A stretch of DNA of 64,000 nucleotides from Brevundimonas terrae (GTDB lineage Bacteria > Pseudomonadota > Alphaproteobacteria > Caulobacterales > Caulobacteraceae): contig NZ_JAASQT010000003.1 of assembly GCF_011761985.1 (NCBI RefSeq), positions 62,001 through 126,000 on the forward strand, read 5' to 3'. Below, piece by piece: positions 1 through 10,389 of the stretch. The notes below the pieces were generated by a model. It searched no databases. It was not told the DNA's origin and saw nothing but the letters and a program-made list of their open reading frames with translations. The first letter of the stretch is position 1, and each line of letters begins with the position of its first letter. Made by a program: the position numbers and the translations under genes.

Positions 1-1
1 C

Positions 2-2014
2 AAGAAAGACGCCGAACAGGCCGCGTTAAAGCGCGACACCCTGATCGCGGGTCTTTTGACCCTGCCCGTCTTTGTCTTGGAAATGGGATCGCACATGATC
101 CCTGCCGTGCATGATCTGGTGATGAACACCATCGGCATGCAGAACAACTGGTATCTCCAGTTCGCCCTGACGTCGCTGGTTCTGTTCATTCCGGGCCTAC
201 GTTTCTATCAAAAGGGTATTCCGGCGCTGTTGCGTCTGGCCCCCGATATGAACTCGCTGGTGTCGGTCGGCACCATGGCGGCCTATCTGTATTCGCTGGT
301 CGCAACCTTTGCGCCGCAACTGCTGCCCAGCGGCACGGTGAACGTCTATTACGAAGCCGCCGCCGTCATCGTCACCCTGATCCTTGCCGGACGCTATATG
401 GAGGCGCGCGCCAAGGGCCGCACCTCCGAAGCCATCAAGCGTCTGGTCGGCCTTCAGGCCAAGACCGCCCGTGTGCGCCGCGACGGTCAGACGCTGGAAG
501 TCGCCATTGCCGAGGTTGTCCCCGGTGACATCGTCGAGGTACGCCCCGGCGAGCGTATGCCCGTGGACGGTCAGGTGATCGAGGGCGACAGCTATGTCGA
601 TGAATCCATGATCACCGGCGAGCCTATCCCTGTGGCCAAAACCGTCGGCAGCGAAGTCGTCGGCGGCACCGTCAACCAGAAGGGTGCGCTGGCTTTTAGC
701 GCTACCGCCGTGGGTGGCCAGACCGTTCTGGCCCAGATCATCCGCATGGTCGAACAGGCCCAAGGCTCCAAACTGCCTATTCAAGCCATGGTGGACCGCA
801 TCACCATGTGGTTCGTGCCTGCGGTTATTGGCGCGGCACTGCTGACCTTCCTTGTCTGGCTGGTCTTCGGGCCTTCGCCTGCCCTGACCTTTGCGCTGGT
901 CAATGCAGTGGCGGTTCTGATTATCGCCTGTCCGTGTGCCATGGGTCTGGCCACGCCGACCTCGATCATGGTTGGCACTGGCCGTGGCGCCGAAATGGGC
1001 GTGCTGTTCCGCAAGGGCGAGGCGCTGCAACTGCTGAAAGACGCCAAGATCGTCGCCGTCGACAAGACCGGCACCCTGACCGAGGGCAAGCCCGCCCTGA
1101 CCGATCTGGAAGTCGCAGGCGATTTTGACCGCGACACGGTTCTGGCCCGCGTGGCCGCCGTCGAGGCCAAGTCCGAACACCCGATCGCGCGCGCCATTGT
1201 CGATGCCGCCGAGGCGCAAGGCCTGACCCTGCCCGCGATTACCAAGTTTGAATCCGTTACCGGCTTTGGCGTGAAAGCCGAGATCGACGGCCAGCGCATC
1301 GAGATCGGTGCCGACCGTTACATGGAAAAACTGGGCATGGATGTCGGTGCCTTTGCCGCAACCGCCGAACGTCTGGGCAGTGAAGGCAAGTCGCCGCTCT
1401 ATGCCGCCATAGATGGCCGACTGGCCGCCATTGTGGCCGTAGCCGATCCCATCAAGGAATCGACGCCGCGCGCCATTGCCGCCATGCACGCACTGGGTCT
1501 GAAGGTGGCGATGATCACCGGCGACAACCGCCACACCGCCGAGGCTATCGCCCGCCAACTGGGCATCGACCTTGTGGTGGCCGAGGTCCTGCCCGAGGGC
1601 AAGGTCGAGAAGGTCAAGGCCCTCAAGGCCGAATACGGCAAACTGGCCTTTGTCGGTGACGGCATCAACGACGCCCCCGCTCTGGCCGAGGCCGATGTCG
1701 GCATTGCCATCGGTACCGGCACCGATATCGCCATCGAGGCCGCCGATGTTGTGCTGATGTCCGGCAGCCTGACCGGCGTGCCCAATGCCATCGCCCTGTC
1801 ACAAGGCACGATCCGCAACATCAAGCAGAACCTGTTCTGGGCCTTTGCCTATAATACGGCCCTGATCCCTGTCGCGGCGGGTGTGCTTTATCCGGCCTTC
1901 GGCATCCTGTTGTCGCCGGTGTTTGCTGCCGGTGCGATGGCGCTGTCTTCGGTGTTCGTGCTGGGCAATGCCTTGCGCCTCAAAGGCTGGCAGCCGCCCG
2001 CAAACGCCCAATAG
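2..2014 (+). CDS. copA: Copper-exporting P1B-1-type ATPase CopA (5' end missing)
   Basis: Inner-membrane ATPase that exports Cu(I) to the periplasm. The open frame runs through base 2 with no start, so the N-terminal metal-binding domains and first membrane helices lie outside the window. Visible in order: TGEP in the actuator domain (about 619-630), the metal-binding CPC of the membrane helix (codons 929-937, [13 protein letters not shown]), the phosphorylation motif DKTGTL (1061-1078), the SEHPIARA nucleotide-binding His-Pro, and GDGINDAPA (from about 1655). CPC plus the late membrane helices points to Cu(I)/Ag(I) rather than Zn/Cd. A cueR-type regulator follows 16 bases downstream, which supports copper as substrate. 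Confidence 0.95.
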   Translation, partial: KKDAEQAALKRDTLIAGLLTLPVFVLEMGSHMIPAVHDLVMNTIGMQNNWYLQFALTSLVLFIPGLRFYQKGIPALLRLAPDMNSLVSVGTMAAYLYSLVATFAPQLLPSGTVNVYYEAAAVIVTLILAGRYMEARAKGRTSEAIKRLVGLQAKTARVRRDGQTLEVAIAEVVPGDIVEVRPGERMPVDGQVIEGDSYVDESMITGEPIPVAKTVGSEVVGGTVNQKGALAFSATAVGGQTVLAQIIRMVEQAQGSKLPIQAMVDRITMWFVPAVIGAALLTFLVWLVFGPSPALTFALVNAVAVLIIACPCAMGLATPTSIMVGTGRGAEMGVLFRKGEALQLLKDAKIVAVDKTGTLTEGKPALTDLEVAGDFDRDTVLARVAAVEAKSEHPIARAIVDAAEAQGLTLPAITKFESVTGFGVKAEIDGQRIEIGADRYMEKLGMDVGAFAATAERLGSEGKSPLYAAIDGRLAAIVAVADPIKESTPRAIAAMHALGLKVAMITGDNRHTAEAIARQLGIDLVVAEVLPEGKVEKVKALKAEYGKLAFVGDGINDAPALAEADVGIAIGTGTDIAIEAADVVLMSGSLTGVPNAIALSQGTIRNIKQNLFWAFAYNTALIPVAAGVLYPAFGILLSPVFAAGAMALSSVFVLGNALRLKGWQPPANAQ

Positions 2015-2030
2015 AAAAGGAACGCAGGAC

Positions 2031-2462
2031 ATGAATATCGGTGATGCAGCCAAGGCCTCGGGCGTTTCGGCCAAGATGATCCGCTATTACGAGCAGACGG
2101 GCCTGATCCCGCCTGCGGATCGTACCGCATCCGGTTATCGGGACTATTCCGACAAGGATGTGCATGTCCTGCGCTTTATCCGCCGTTCGCGTGATCTCGG
2201 CTTTTCAGTTGCCGAGATCACCGAGCTTCTGGCCCTGTGGCAGGACCGCAGCCGCCAGAGCGCCGATGTGAAAGCCTTGGCACGGTCCCACATCACGGCC
2301 CTGCGCCAGAAGATCGAAAACCTTCAGCAAATGGCCGATACGCTGCAAACATTGGCCGACTGCTGTGCGGGCGACCACCGTCCCGACTGTCCGATCCTGA
2401 CCGATCTGGAAACCGATGATGACGACCTTCTGGTGGTCAAACCGCGCACAGGGGCGATCTGA
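2031..2462 (+). CDS. cueR: Copper-responsive MerR-family regulator (CueR type)
   Basis: 143-residue transcription activator expected to sense Cu(I) and switch on copA. The ATG at 2031 gives the family N-terminus MNIGDAAKASGVSAKMIRYY (winged HTH), then EQTGLIPPADRTASGYRDY, a long dimerisation helix and a C-terminal metal loop CAGDHRPDC. That is a C-x7-C spacing ending in PI, as in CueR. An in-frame extension back to 1881 would overlap copA and is rejected. The gene sits 16 bases after the copA stop on the same strand, so it is probably co-transcribed. It converges on hutI with only 4 bases between the stops. Confidence 0.92.
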   Translation: MNIGDAAKASGVSAKMIRYYEQTGLIPPADRTASGYRDYSDKDVHVLRFIRRSRDLGFSVAEITELLALWQDRSRQSADVKALARSHITALRQKIENLQQMADTLQTLADCCAGDHRPDCPILTDLETDDDDLLVVKPRTGAI

Positions 2463-2466
2463 TGCT

Positions 2467-3684
2467 TCAGGCGCGTTGCACGCCGTCCTTATAGACCGCG
2501 TGCAATAACGGGGTGCCCAGCCAGTAGCACAGCTCGGCGGGGCGCTTGATGTCCCAGACGGCCAGATCGGCCATCTTGCCGACCTCTATGGTGCCAACCT
2601 CGTCAGAAATACCCAGCGCCTTGGCGGCCTCGCGGGTAACGCCCGCCAAGGCCTCGGCCGGTGTCAGGCGGAACTGGACACAGGCCAGATTGAGCGCTGC
2701 GGTCATCGAGGCCACAGGCGACGTACCGGGGTTGCAGTCCGTGGCCACCGCCATGTGAACGCCGTGCTGGCGCAACAAGGCGACGGGCGGTGCCTGCGTT
2801 TCGCGCAGCATCAAATACGCACCCGGCAACAGCACAGCAACGACACCCGCCTCGGCCATGGCCTTTACGCCCGCCTCGGTCGTGTGTTCGATATGGTCGG
2901 CGGACAGGGCATGATAACGGGCGGCCAGAGCAGCACCACCGCCATCCGACAACTGGTCTGCATGCAGCTTGACCGGCAGGCCCAGTTGTTCGGCCTTGTC
3001 GAACAGGCGGCTGACCTCCTCCACCGAGAAAGCAATCGGCTCGCAATAGGCATCCACCGCATCCACCAGCCCCTCGGCATGGGCAGCGGGCAGGATTTCA
3101 TCCACAGCCTTATCCACATAGGTAGCACGGTCCGCCTTATGCTCCGGCGGAACGGCATGCAGCCCCAGATACGAGGTGCGAACCCGCACCCCCGCCTCGC
3201 GCCCGATACGACGGGCAACGCGCAACATTTTCAGTTCGCTATCGTAGTCCAAACCATAGCCGGACTTGATCTCTACCGTCGTAACGCCCGTATCCTTCAA
3301 GCCCCGCAAGCGCTTGAGCGCCGAGGCATAAAGCTGGTCCTCGCTCTCTGCGCGAGTGGCCCGCACCGAAGAGACAATCCCGCCACCGGCACGGGCGATA
3401 TCCTCATAGGTCACGCCTTCCAGCCGCTGCTCGAACTCGCCCGAGCGATCACCGCCAAACACCAGATGGGTGTGACAGTCGATCAGACCCGGCGTGACCC
3501 AGCGCCCACCAAGATCATGTGTTTTCACAATCTTATACACAGGCAGGTCCGCACGCGCACCGATCCAAACGATACGCCCGTTCTGGATCAAGACTGCCGC
3601 ATCCTCGATGGCACCATAGGGCACGCTACCCTCGGTCATGGTGGCGACATGGCAGTTGGTAAGGAGAAGATCAGCTTCAATCAT
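2467..3684 (-). CDS. hutI: Imidazolonepropionase HutI
   Basis: Cytoplasmic amidohydrolase of histidine degradation. It hydrolyses 4-imidazolone-5-propionate to N-formimidoylglutamate. Metal and substrate motifs of the family are visible: [12 protein letters not shown] near the N-terminal third, [10 protein letters not shown] and SADHIEHT in the middle, and [11 protein letters not shown]. The start is placed at the ATG at 3684 (MIEADLLL). It overlaps the hutG stop in an ATGA arrangement, giving 405 residues, the usual size. A longer frame to 3720 only adds sequence inside hutG. It is the last gene of the hutC-hutG-hutI operon and is probably translationally coupled to hutG. Confidence 0.95.
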   Translation of the reverse strand: MIEADLLLTNCHVATMTEGSVPYGAIEDAAVLIQNGRIVWIGARADLPVYKIVKTHDLGGRWVTPGLIDCHTHLVFGGDRSGEFEQRLEGVTYEDIARAGGGIVSSVRATRAESEDQLYASALKRLRGLKDTGVTTVEIKSGYGLDYDSELKMLRVARRIGREAGVRVRTSYLGLHAVPPEHKADRATYVDKAVDEILPAAHAEGLVDAVDAYCEPIAFSVEEVSRLFDKAEQLGLPVKLHADQLSDGGGAALAARYHALSADHIEHTTEAGVKAMAEAGVVAVLLPGAYLMLRETQAPPVALLRQHGVHMAVATDCNPGTSPVASMTAALNLACVQFRLTPAEALAGVTREAAKALGISDEVGTIEVGKMADLAVWDIKRPAELCYWLGTPLLHAVYKDGVQRA

Positions 3685-4592
3685 CGCGCCGCCACTCCAC
3701 TCAGGATTTCGCAGAACCAACGGCCCGCCGTCAGCGATCCCAGATCACCAACTTCCAGCGACGGGTCATATTCGGTCAGGTCCACAGCGCGTACCTTGGG
3801 ATGGGCGGCAATCGCGCGGGTGGCATCAAAGAAGTCATGCACCGACACGCCACCGGGACGCGCACCGGGACTGGCAGGCCACTGGCTGCGGTCGATCACG
3901 TCGATGTCGAAATCGACATAGATGACCTCGCACAGGGCAGACAGGCGCTCCAACTCCTGCTGAACCACAGCCACCAGTCCCTGCTCGCGGCATTCGCGTA
4001 CGGTGCGGACACTGATGCCCGCCGCCTTGGCCTTTTCATGGGCGCGGCGGGTATTGGCAAACGGTGCAAGGCCCACCTGACTGATGCGCGCCCCGTCCAT
4101 ACCGTCATCCAGCAGGGCCTGAACCGGATTGCCGTTGGTCAGTCCCTGATCGGTGTCGCGCAGGTCAAAATGCGCATCCAATGTCAGCAACCCTGCCCGC
4201 TCCAGCCCCAGCGCATGAACACCCGCGCGGGTGATCGCATTATTGCCACCGACCAGAATGGTCATGGCGCGGTGGCTTTGCGCCGCCACGGCATCACGCA
4301 CCGGCACAAAGGCATCAAAGGGCGAGACGGCCTTTAGCGCCACATCGCCCGCATCATGCACGCGCAGGTCCAGTTCCACCCCCGTCTCGACATCATAGGT
4401 GGACAGGCGAGGCAGGACGCCCCGCAAGACCTTCGGACCCAGATCACATCGTCCCGGTGTCAGCGACCGCTCGTTCAGCGGTGCTCCGATCAGGGCCACC
4501 GGCGCATCGGGATATTGCCCGACCAGATCACCGACCGAGCGCCAGCCCAGAGCCTCAGATATTTGGGCCTCAGACACATCAACCATGCTCAT
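3681..4592 (-). CDS. hutG: Formimidoylglutamase HutG (arginase/ureohydrolase family)
   Basis: 303-residue member of the arginase fold, expected to hydrolyse N-formimidoylglutamate to glutamate and formamide, the final step of this hut route. The motifs DAHFD (residues 139-143) and DFDIDVID (227-234) supply metal ligands. The first family motif, normally GGDH, reads GGNN here (residues 115-118), so Asn118 stands where arginases have a metal-binding His. Such Asn variants are, as far as I recall, described in formiminoglutamases, so this need not mean inactivity. The start at 4592 overlaps the hutC stop (ATGA); a second ATG at 4586 is possible. The context between hutC and hutI makes the role secure. 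Confidence 0.85.
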   Translation of the reverse strand: MSMVDVSEAQISEALGWRSVGDLVGQYPDAPVALIGAPLNERSLTPGRCDLGPKVLRGVLPRLSTYDVETGVELDLRVHDAGDVALKAVSPFDAFVPVRDAVAAQSHRAMTILVGGNNAITRAGVHALGLERAGLLTLDAHFDLRDTDQGLTNGNPVQALLDDGMDGARISQVGLAPFANTRRAHEKAKAAGISVRTVRECREQGLVAVVQQELERLSALCEVIYVDFDIDVIDRSQWPASPGARPGGVSVHDFFDATRAIAAHPKVRAVDLTEYDPSLEVGDLGSLTAGRWFCEILSGVAAR

Positions 4593-5287
4593 CCCTTTGT
4601 CGGTGAAAAACGGGCGACCAGATCATAGGCTCCACCCGGAAAAATCTGCGAGGCCTGCGTTACGCCCTGACCATCACGCCATGTGCGGCGCTCCAACCGC
4701 AAACACGGCGCACCGTCGGCCAGCCCCAGTCCTGCCGCCGTTTCGCGGTCTGCGCCAACAGCAGAAATCCGGTGCTCGGCCTCGGTCCACGGCATATTGG
4801 CCAGCAGCCAACCGCCCGGAGGCTGGGCCGCAAAATCAGCCGTCTCGGCATCAGGGGCCACATCCAGTGCAATCAGACGGCGCTCGAATACAAACGGCAC
4901 ATCGTCGGCAAGGTGCAGGGTTTCCAGTTCGATCACCCGTCCCCCCATTTCCTCTTCGGCCAAGGCAGGGCGCACAATCCGTCCCATCAGGCGGTGACTA
5001 TAGGTCAGGCCCCTGCCCTCGACCTCGGACTGGATGTCGGGAATGGAAACCAGCGCCGAGGAATGCACCGGCGGATGTGCCACCACAGTCCCCGCCCGCC
5101 TGCGCCTCACCACAAGGGCGCGCGATGCAAGGTCGGTAATCGCCCGCGAAACCGTCATGCGGGCACAGCCATATTCGGCCATCAGTTCCGCCTCGGTCGG
5201 GATGCGGAAACCCGGCTGCCATTCGCCCGAAGCGATGCGGCGCTCGATGTCTCCTGCGATGCGGCGATGAAGCGGTTCGTGATCCAT
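4589..5287 (-). CDS. hutC: Histidine utilisation repressor HutC (GntR family)
   Basis: 232-residue repressor with an N-terminal GntR winged HTH (PLHRRIAGDIERRIASGEW, then PTEAELMAEYGCARMTVSRA) and a C-terminal UTRA effector domain (FERRLIALDV, ASQIFPGGAYDL). In the HutC subfamily urocanate is the inducer. The ATG at 5287 (MDHEPLH) is chosen because it gives the standard N-terminus; the open frame reaches 5344 but would run through the likely operator. It is the first gene of hutC-hutG-hutI and is divergent from hutU, so it probably represses both arms and itself from the 88-base intergenic region. Confidence 0.92.
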   Translation of the reverse strand: MDHEPLHRRIAGDIERRIASGEWQPGFRIPTEAELMAEYGCARMTVSRAITDLASRALVVRRRRAGTVVAHPPVHSSALVSIPDIQSEVEGRGLTYSHRLMGRIVRPALAEEEMGGRVIELETLHLADDVPFVFERRLIALDVAPDAETADFAAQPPGGWLLANMPWTEAEHRISAVGADRETAAGLGLADGAPCLRLERRTWRDGQGVTQASQIFPGGAYDLVARFSPTKG

Positions 5288-5315
5288 GCGATGAAACTGC
5301 CCCTTGCGCACAATA

Positions 5316-5327
5316 ATGTCTAGACAT
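5316..5327. promoter_or_regulatory. HutC-type operator in the hutC/hutU intergenic region
   Basis: A perfect 12-base palindrome, ATGTCTAGACAT, lies 29 bases upstream of hutC and 48 bases upstream of hutU. Its core GTCTAGAC fits the HutC-subfamily GntR consensus GT-M-TA-K-AC. A second partial half-site, ACTAGAC, follows at about 5331-5337. Position and match suggest that one site controls both divergent transcripts. HutC binding is inferred. Confidence 0.65.
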
Positions 5328-5374
5328 AACACTAGACCCAACACGACGGTGATTTACGCCGCACGGAGGATTCT

Positions 5375-7051
5375 ATGGCTACGCCCGATACCCGCCAAAA
5401 TACCAGAGTGATCCGTAGTCCGCACGGTCCTGAAAAGACCGCCAAGACATGGGCCGCCGAAGCCGCCATGCGGATGCTGATGAACAATCTCGATCCAGAT
5501 GTGGCCGAGCGCCCCGAGGATCTTGTTGTCTATGGCGGTATCGGCAAGGCCGCCCGCAACTGGCAGGCCTTCGACACCATTGTCGAGCAACTGCAAAAAC
5601 TGGAAGCGGACGAAACGCTACTGGTCCAGTCGGGCAAGCCGGTCGGCGTTTTCCGCACCCATGCGGATGCCCCGCGCGTGCTGATCGCCAACTCCAACCT
5701 CGTGCCCAAATGGGCGACGTGGGACCATTTCAACGAACTCGATAAAAAGGGTCTGGCCATGTACGGCCAGATGACCGCCGGTTCGTGGATCTATATCGGC
5801 ACCCAGGGCATCGTTCAGGGCACCTATGAGACCTTCATGGAGGCCGGACGCCAGCACTATAATGGCGACTGGTCGGGCAAGTGGATTCTGACGGCGGGCC
5901 TTGGCGGTATGGGCGGTGCCCAGCCTCTGGCCGCGACTATGGCCGGTGCCTCGTGCATCACCATCGAGTGCCAACGAAGCCGCATCGAGTTCCGTATGCG
6001 TACCCGTTATGTCGACGTCATGGCCGAGACGCTGGACGAAGCCATGGCGCTGCTGGAACAGTCATTCAAAGACAAAAAAGCATTATCAATCGGCCTTTTG
6101 GGCAATGCTGCTGACCTTTTACCTGAAATGGTGGAACGCGGTATCCGCCCCGATCTGGTCACCGACCAGACCAGCGCCCACGACCCTGTAAACGGCTATC
6201 TGCCCGCAAACTGGACGGTCGCCGAGTGGGAAGAAAAGCGCATCTCGGCCCCTGCCGAGGTTGAAGCTGCCGCCCGTCAATCCATGGCTGTCCACGTTCA
6301 GGCCATGCTCGATTTTCACGCTATGGGTATCCCCACCGTGGACTATGGCAACAACATCCGTCAGGTCGCCTTTGACGAGGGCGTGAAGAACGCCTTCGAC
6401 TTCCCCGGCTTTGTGCCCGCCTATATCCGCCCGCTGTTCTGCCGTGGCATCGGTCCGTTCCGCTGGGCCGCCCTGTCGGGTGATCCCGAGGATATCCGCA
6501 AGACCGACGCGGCGATGAAGAAGCTGTTCCCCGACAATGCCGGCCTGCACCGCTGGCTGGACATGGCGGGCGAACGCATCGCCTTCCAGGGTCTGCCCGC
6601 CCGCATCTGCTGGATCGGTCTGGGCGATCGCCATCGCGCGGGCCTGATGTTCAACGAGATGGTGGCCTCGGGCGAGCTGAGCGCGCCCATCGTCATCGGC
6701 CGCGACCATCTGGATTCTGGCTCTGTCGCCAGCCCGAACCGCGAAACCGAGGCCATGATGGATGGCTCTGATGCCGTATCCGACTGGCCGCTGCTGAATG
6801 CCCTGTTGAACACCGCATCGGGTGCCTCGTGGGTGTCACTGCACCACGGCGGTGGCGTCGGCATGGGCTATAGCCAGCACTCGGGTGTCGTCATCGTTGC
6901 CGACGGCACACCAGAGGCCGCCCAACGCCTTGAGCGCGTGCTGTGGAACGACCCCGCCACCGGCGTCATGCGTCACGCCGACGCCGGATACGACATCGCC
7001 AAGGACGCCGCGCGCGAACACGGCCTGAACCTGCCCTCGCTGGACCTGTAA
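5375..7051 (+). CDS. hutU: Urocanate hydratase HutU
   Basis: 558-residue cytoplasmic enzyme that hydrates urocanate to imidazolonepropionate with tightly bound NAD+. The family length is matched exactly. Visible motifs include the glycine-rich [47 protein letters not shown] and the C-terminal [17 protein letters not shown]. The ATG at 5375 is preceded by a good ribosome site, GGAGG, 7 bases upstream. It is the first gene of the plus-strand hut transcript, with hutH starting 4 bases after its stop. Bases about 6065-6100 are locally A-rich, but the frame stays open. Confidence 0.97.
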   Translation: MATPDTRQNTRVIRSPHGPEKTAKTWAAEAAMRMLMNNLDPDVAERPEDLVVYGGIGKAARNWQAFDTIVEQLQKLEADETLLVQSGKPVGVFRTHADAPRVLIANSNLVPKWATWDHFNELDKKGLAMYGQMTAGSWIYIGTQGIVQGTYETFMEAGRQHYNGDWSGKWILTAGLGGMGGAQPLAATMAGASCITIECQRSRIEFRMRTRYVDVMAETLDEAMALLEQSFKDKKALSIGLLGNAADLLPEMVERGIRPDLVTDQTSAHDPVNGYLPANWTVAEWEEKRISAPAEVEAAARQSMAVHVQAMLDFHAMGIPTVDYGNNIRQVAFDEGVKNAFDFPGFVPAYIRPLFCRGIGPFRWAALSGDPEDIRKTDAAMKKLFPDNAGLHRWLDMAGERIAFQGLPARICWIGLGDRHRAGLMFNEMVASGELSAPIVIGRDHLDSGSVASPNRETEAMMDGSDAVSDWPLLNALLNTASGASWVSLHHGGGVGMGYSQHSGVVIVADGTPEAAQRLERVLWNDPATGVMRHADAGYDIAKDAAREHGLNLPSLDL

Positions 7052-7055
7052 GCTT

Positions 7056-8588
7056 ATGACCACCACCATCCAAATCGGTGCCGCACCGCTCACCCTCGCC
7101 CAGCTTCGTTCCGCCCTGATCGGCCCCGTTACGGTCAGCTTGACCGATGGCGCTTGGCGCAATGTTGAAAAAGGCGCGGCGACCGTTGCCGCCATTCTGG
7201 CCGAGGGCCGCACGGTTTACGGCATCAATACCGGCTTCGGCTTGCTGGCTAACACGAGCATTGCGCCGCAAGACCTTGAAACCCTGCAAAAAAATCTTGT
7301 TCTTAGCCATGCTTGTGGCGTCGGCGCACCTCTGAACGAGAACGTCACCCGTCTTCTGATGGTGCTGAAGATTGCCAGTCTGTCGAAGGGCGCATCGGGC
7401 GTTCGCCGCAGCACGCTGGAAACCCTCATCGGCATGGTCAATGCCGAACTGCTGCCGCTGATCCCGTCCAAGGGTTCGGTCGGAGCGTCCGGCGATCTGG
7501 CCCCTCTGGCCCATATGTCCAGCGTCATGCTGGGTGTCAGCGAGGCCCGCTATCAGGGCCAGACCATGGAAGCTACCGCCGCCCTCGCCAAGGCCGGTCT
7601 TGCCCCTGTTGTTCTTGGTCCGAAAGAGGGTCTGGCCCTGCTGAACGGCACCCAGTGTTCAACAGCACTGGCACTGGCCGGTCTGTTTGCGACCGAGGAC
7701 GTGTTCGCCGCCGCCATCGCCGCCGGTGCTCTGTCGGTCGATGCGCTCAAAGGCTCGGATGCGCCGTTCGATCCCCGCATCCACGCCCTGCGCGGCCAGC
7801 CCGGCCAAATCGATGTGGCCGCCCGCCTGCGTAGCCTGCTGAGCAACAGTGCCATCCGCGACAGCCACCGCCACGACTGCACCAAGGTACAAGACCCGTA
7901 TTCCCTGCGCTGCCAACCGCAGGTCATGGGTGCCACGCTGGACATTCTGCGCAACGCCGCCACCATGCTGGAACGCGAAGCCAATGCCGTGACCGATAAC
8001 CCGCTGGTCTTCTTTGAAGATGGCGATGTGATCTCGGGCGGCAATTTCCACGCCGAACCTGTGGCCTATGCTGCCGACCAGATCGCCATGGTCCTATGCG
8101 AGATCGGCAATATTTCCGAGCGCCGCACCTCCATCCTTGTCGACCCCAAGATGACCGACCTGCCCGCCTTCCTCGTCAAGGACAGCGGCGTGAACTCGGG
8201 CTTTATGATTGCACAGGTGACGGCGGCGGCTCTGGTCGCGGAAAACCGCATGGTCGCCCACCCCTGTGTCATCGACACGGTGCCGACCAGCGCCAATCAG
8301 GAAGACCACGTCTCGATGGCCACCCACGGTGCCCGTCGCCTGCTGGACATGGCCGAGAACACCGCCACGGTCGTCGGCATCGAGCTTCTGTCCGCCGCCC
8401 AAGGCATCGAGTTCCGCCGTCCGCTGACCTCGTCGCCGGAACTGGAACAGGTCTACGCCATCGTGCGCGAGGCCGCTCCGGCCTATGATCAGGACCGCTA
8501 TTTCGCCCCCGACATCGCCCGCGCCACCCAAGGTGTTCGCGATAGCCGATACCGAGAATTTGCATCCAACCTGCTGCCTTCAAACTAG
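7056..8588 (+). CDS. hutH: Histidine ammonia-lyase HutH
   Basis: 510-residue enzyme that deaminates L-histidine to urocanate, the entry step of the pathway. The autocatalytic MIO prosthetic group forms from Ala144-Ser145-Gly146 within [22 protein letters not shown] near residue 53 and [14 protein letters not shown] around residue 280 are further family signatures. Start 7056 is 4 bases after the hutU stop, so the two genes form one transcript. That transcript probably ends at the hairpin at 8745-8780. Confidence 0.97.
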   Translation: MTTTIQIGAAPLTLAQLRSALIGPVTVSLTDGAWRNVEKGAATVAAILAEGRTVYGINTGFGLLANTSIAPQDLETLQKNLVLSHACGVGAPLNENVTRLLMVLKIASLSKGASGVRRSTLETLIGMVNAELLPLIPSKGSVGASGDLAPLAHMSSVMLGVSEARYQGQTMEATAALAKAGLAPVVLGPKEGLALLNGTQCSTALALAGLFATEDVFAAAIAAGALSVDALKGSDAPFDPRIHALRGQPGQIDVAARLRSLLSNSAIRDSHRHDCTKVQDPYSLRCQPQVMGATLDILRNAATMLEREANAVTDNPLVFFEDGDVISGGNFHAEPVAYAADQIAMVLCEIGNISERRTSILVDPKMTDLPAFLVKDSGVNSGFMIAQVTAAALVAENRMVAHPCVIDTVPTSANQEDHVSMATHGARRLLDMAENTATVVGIELLSAAQGIEFRRPLTSSPELEQVYAIVREAAPAYDQDRYFAPDIARATQGVRDSRYREFASNLLPSN

Positions 8589-8744
8589 GCAGTGACACCA
8601 TCCTGTAGGAGTCGCCAATAGCCAGCCTTGGTGACGAATATAGCGACAAGTGCATTGCTTCTCTGGTTTTTTGCTGCAGTGCAGCATTAATAAAACCATT
8701 TAAAATCAGTTAGTTATGATGATGATAAAAACGTGATGTTCATC

Positions 8745-8780
8745 GGGCGGCGAATAGTTTATTCGCCGCCCTTTCCTTTT
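8745..8780 (+). terminator. Rho-independent terminator after hutUH
   Basis: A perfect 12-base-pair stem (GGGCGGCGAATA, loop GTT, TATTCGCCGCCC) ends at 8771 and is followed by the T-rich stretch TTTCCTTTT. It lies about 155 bases after the hutH stop and 60 bases before the symporter gene, separating the two transcription units. Confidence 0.75.
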
Positions 8781-8841
8781 CCACTCGCCTTGCCTCGCTG
8801 GAGGGGCTGGCATTGGCACAGCGAAACTGGATGTAGCTTAT

Positions 8842-10098
8842 ATGAAACGTATGTTTGCGGTCTTCATCATCGGGGCAATGATCCTCGGCGTACTGACCGG
8901 GTGGGGTTTGAACCACTTTATGACAGCGGATCAGGCAGCGGCCGCAGCGTCGAACCTGAACCTTGTCACTGAAATCTTCCTGCGCTTGATCAAGATGATT
9001 ATTGCGCCTCTGGTCTTCACCACGCTGGTTGCAGGCATCGCCCACATGGAAGACGCCGCCTCGGTGGGGCGGATCGGCGTCAAAACCATGACATGGTTCA
9101 TGGGGGCCTCAGTGGTTTCGCTGCTGCTGGGTCTGGTCATGGTGCAGATTCTGCAACCGGGTGCCGGTATGCACCTGCCTGAAGCGGTCGCTGCGACGGC
9201 TCCTGCCGCCTCGACGGACGCCTTCTCGTTGCATGGTTTCATCACCCATCTGGTGCCGACCTCCATCTTCGATGCCATGGCGCGTAACGAAATCCTGCAG
9301 ATCGTCGTGTTCTCGGTCTTCGTCGGCACTGCCGTTGCGGCGCTGGACGACAAGGCTCCGGCCATTCTGCATCTGGTTGAACAAGCCGCCTCCATCATGT
9401 TGAAGGTGACCGAGTTCGTCATGAAGCTGGCCCCGCTGGCCATCTTTGCGGCACTGGCCTCGACCATAGCCACGCAGGGTCTGGCCATGCTGGGCACCTA
9501 TGCCAAGTTTGTGCTGGGCTTCTACGCCGCCATGGGTACGCTGTGGCTGCTGCTGTTCCTGGCCGGTGCGCTGGTTCTGGGCAAGCGCGTGATTCCGCTG
9601 TTCCGCGAAATCCGCACCCCTGCCCTGCTGGCCTTCTCGACTGCCAGCTCCGAAGCCGCCTATCCGCGCATTCTGGACGTCCTGCCCAAGGTTGGCGTGA
9701 AGCGCCGTATCGTCAGCTTCGTGCTGCCGCTGGGCTATTCGTTCAACCTTGATGGCTCGATGCTGTACTGCACCTTCGCCACCATGTTCATCATGCAGGC
9801 CCACGGCGTTGAACTCAGCATCCAGCAGCAGATCTTTATGCTGTTGCTGCTGATGGTCACCTCCAAGGGCATTGCCGGTGTGCCGCGCGCCTCGCTGGTC
9901 GTCATCATGGCCACGCTGACCTATTTCGGCCTGCCGGAAGCATGGATCGCCATTGTTCTGGGCGTTGACCACCTGCTGGACATGGGTCGTTCGGCCACCA
10001 ACGTCGTCGGCAACTCTGTTGCGGCTGCCGTAGTCGCCAAATGGGAAGGCGAACTGGGTGATGAAGAATCCCCCGAGGAAGAGGCTGTCCCCGCCTGA
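8842..10098 (+). CDS. Dicarboxylate/amino acid:cation symporter (DAACS/GltP-DctA family)
   Basis: 418-residue inner-membrane secondary transporter for acidic amino acids or C4-dicarboxylates. The family fold is clear: a hydrophobic N-terminal helix, LIKMIIAPLVFTTLVAGI, the serine-rich HP1 region (LAFSTASSEAAYPRILD), GYSFNLDGSMLY in TM7, and TSKGIAGVPRAS in HP2. TM8 reads DHLLDMGRSATNVVGN; the Arg that reads the side-chain carboxylate is present. The position of the Na+-ligand Asp of GltPh is Asn, as in proton-coupled DctA-like members. It follows the hut locus, and glutamate is the hut product, but the terminator between them argues against one operon. The exact substrate is unknown. Confidence 0.85.
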   Translation: MKRMFAVFIIGAMILGVLTGWGLNHFMTADQAAAAASNLNLVTEIFLRLIKMIIAPLVFTTLVAGIAHMEDAASVGRIGVKTMTWFMGASVVSLLLGLVMVQILQPGAGMHLPEAVAATAPAASTDAFSLHGFITHLVPTSIFDAMARNEILQIVVFSVFVGTAVAALDDKAPAILHLVEQAASIMLKVTEFVMKLAPLAIFAALASTIATQGLAMLGTYAKFVLGFYAAMGTLWLLLFLAGALVLGKRVIPLFREIRTPALLAFSTASSEAAYPRILDVLPKVGVKRRIVSFVLPLGYSFNLDGSMLYCTFATMFIMQAHGVELSIQQQIFMLLLLMVTSKGIAGVPRASLVVIMATLTYFGLPEAWIAIVLGVDHLLDMGRSATNVVGNSVAAAVVAKWEGELGDEESPEEEAVPA

Positions 10099-10111
10099 TC
10101 CAAATATAAAA

Positions 10112-10182
10112 GGGGCGCGATCAACATCGCGCCCCGCGTAAGAAAACGGCGAGCGGCCCCCAAAGCCACTCGCCGTTTTTTT
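10112..10182 (+). terminator. Tandem hairpins ending in a strong terminator
   Basis: Two stem-loops follow the symporter stop. The first is GGGGCGCGA/TCGCGCCCC (10112-10120 with 10127-10135). The second is AAAACGGCGAG/CTCGCCGTTTT (10143-10153 with 10169-10179), running into T-rich bases to 10182. The second is a textbook rho-independent terminator and could work in both directions. Confidence 0.8.
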
Positions 10183-10352
10183 ATGGCTGAAGTCTCATTG
10201 GGCCAAAGCCGTCATTGCGCATTATTCAACGTGACCAATGAAGTCCTCGCGCCCCGATGCTTAAGGTCAGCAAGTCTTTGGCGAGCCATTCAGGCATCCG
10301 TAACGAGATAAAATAACAGCAACTTCAATCGCTAAGCGAACCTTATAACACG

Positions 10353-10364
10353 TTGCCATGGCAA
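10353..10364. promoter_or_regulatory. 12-base palindrome upstream of the metal-efflux operon
   Basis: TTGCCATGGCAA is a perfect palindrome 25 bases before the first ATG of the operon. The stretch 10183-10389 holds no gene. The palindrome may be an operator for a metal-responsive regulator encoded elsewhere, but nothing more specific can be said. Confidence 0.3.
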
Positions 10365-10389
10365 TTTCAGGCGACTAGTTTGCACCACG

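Noticed and set aside
197-1558. 453-residue minus-strand frame inside copA
   Set aside because: Antisense to a strongly conserved ATPase; no domain and no start signal.
8842-10098. Symporter as part of the hut operon
   Set aside because: A strong 12-bp terminator at 8745-8780 lies between hutH and this gene, so shared transcription is unlikely.
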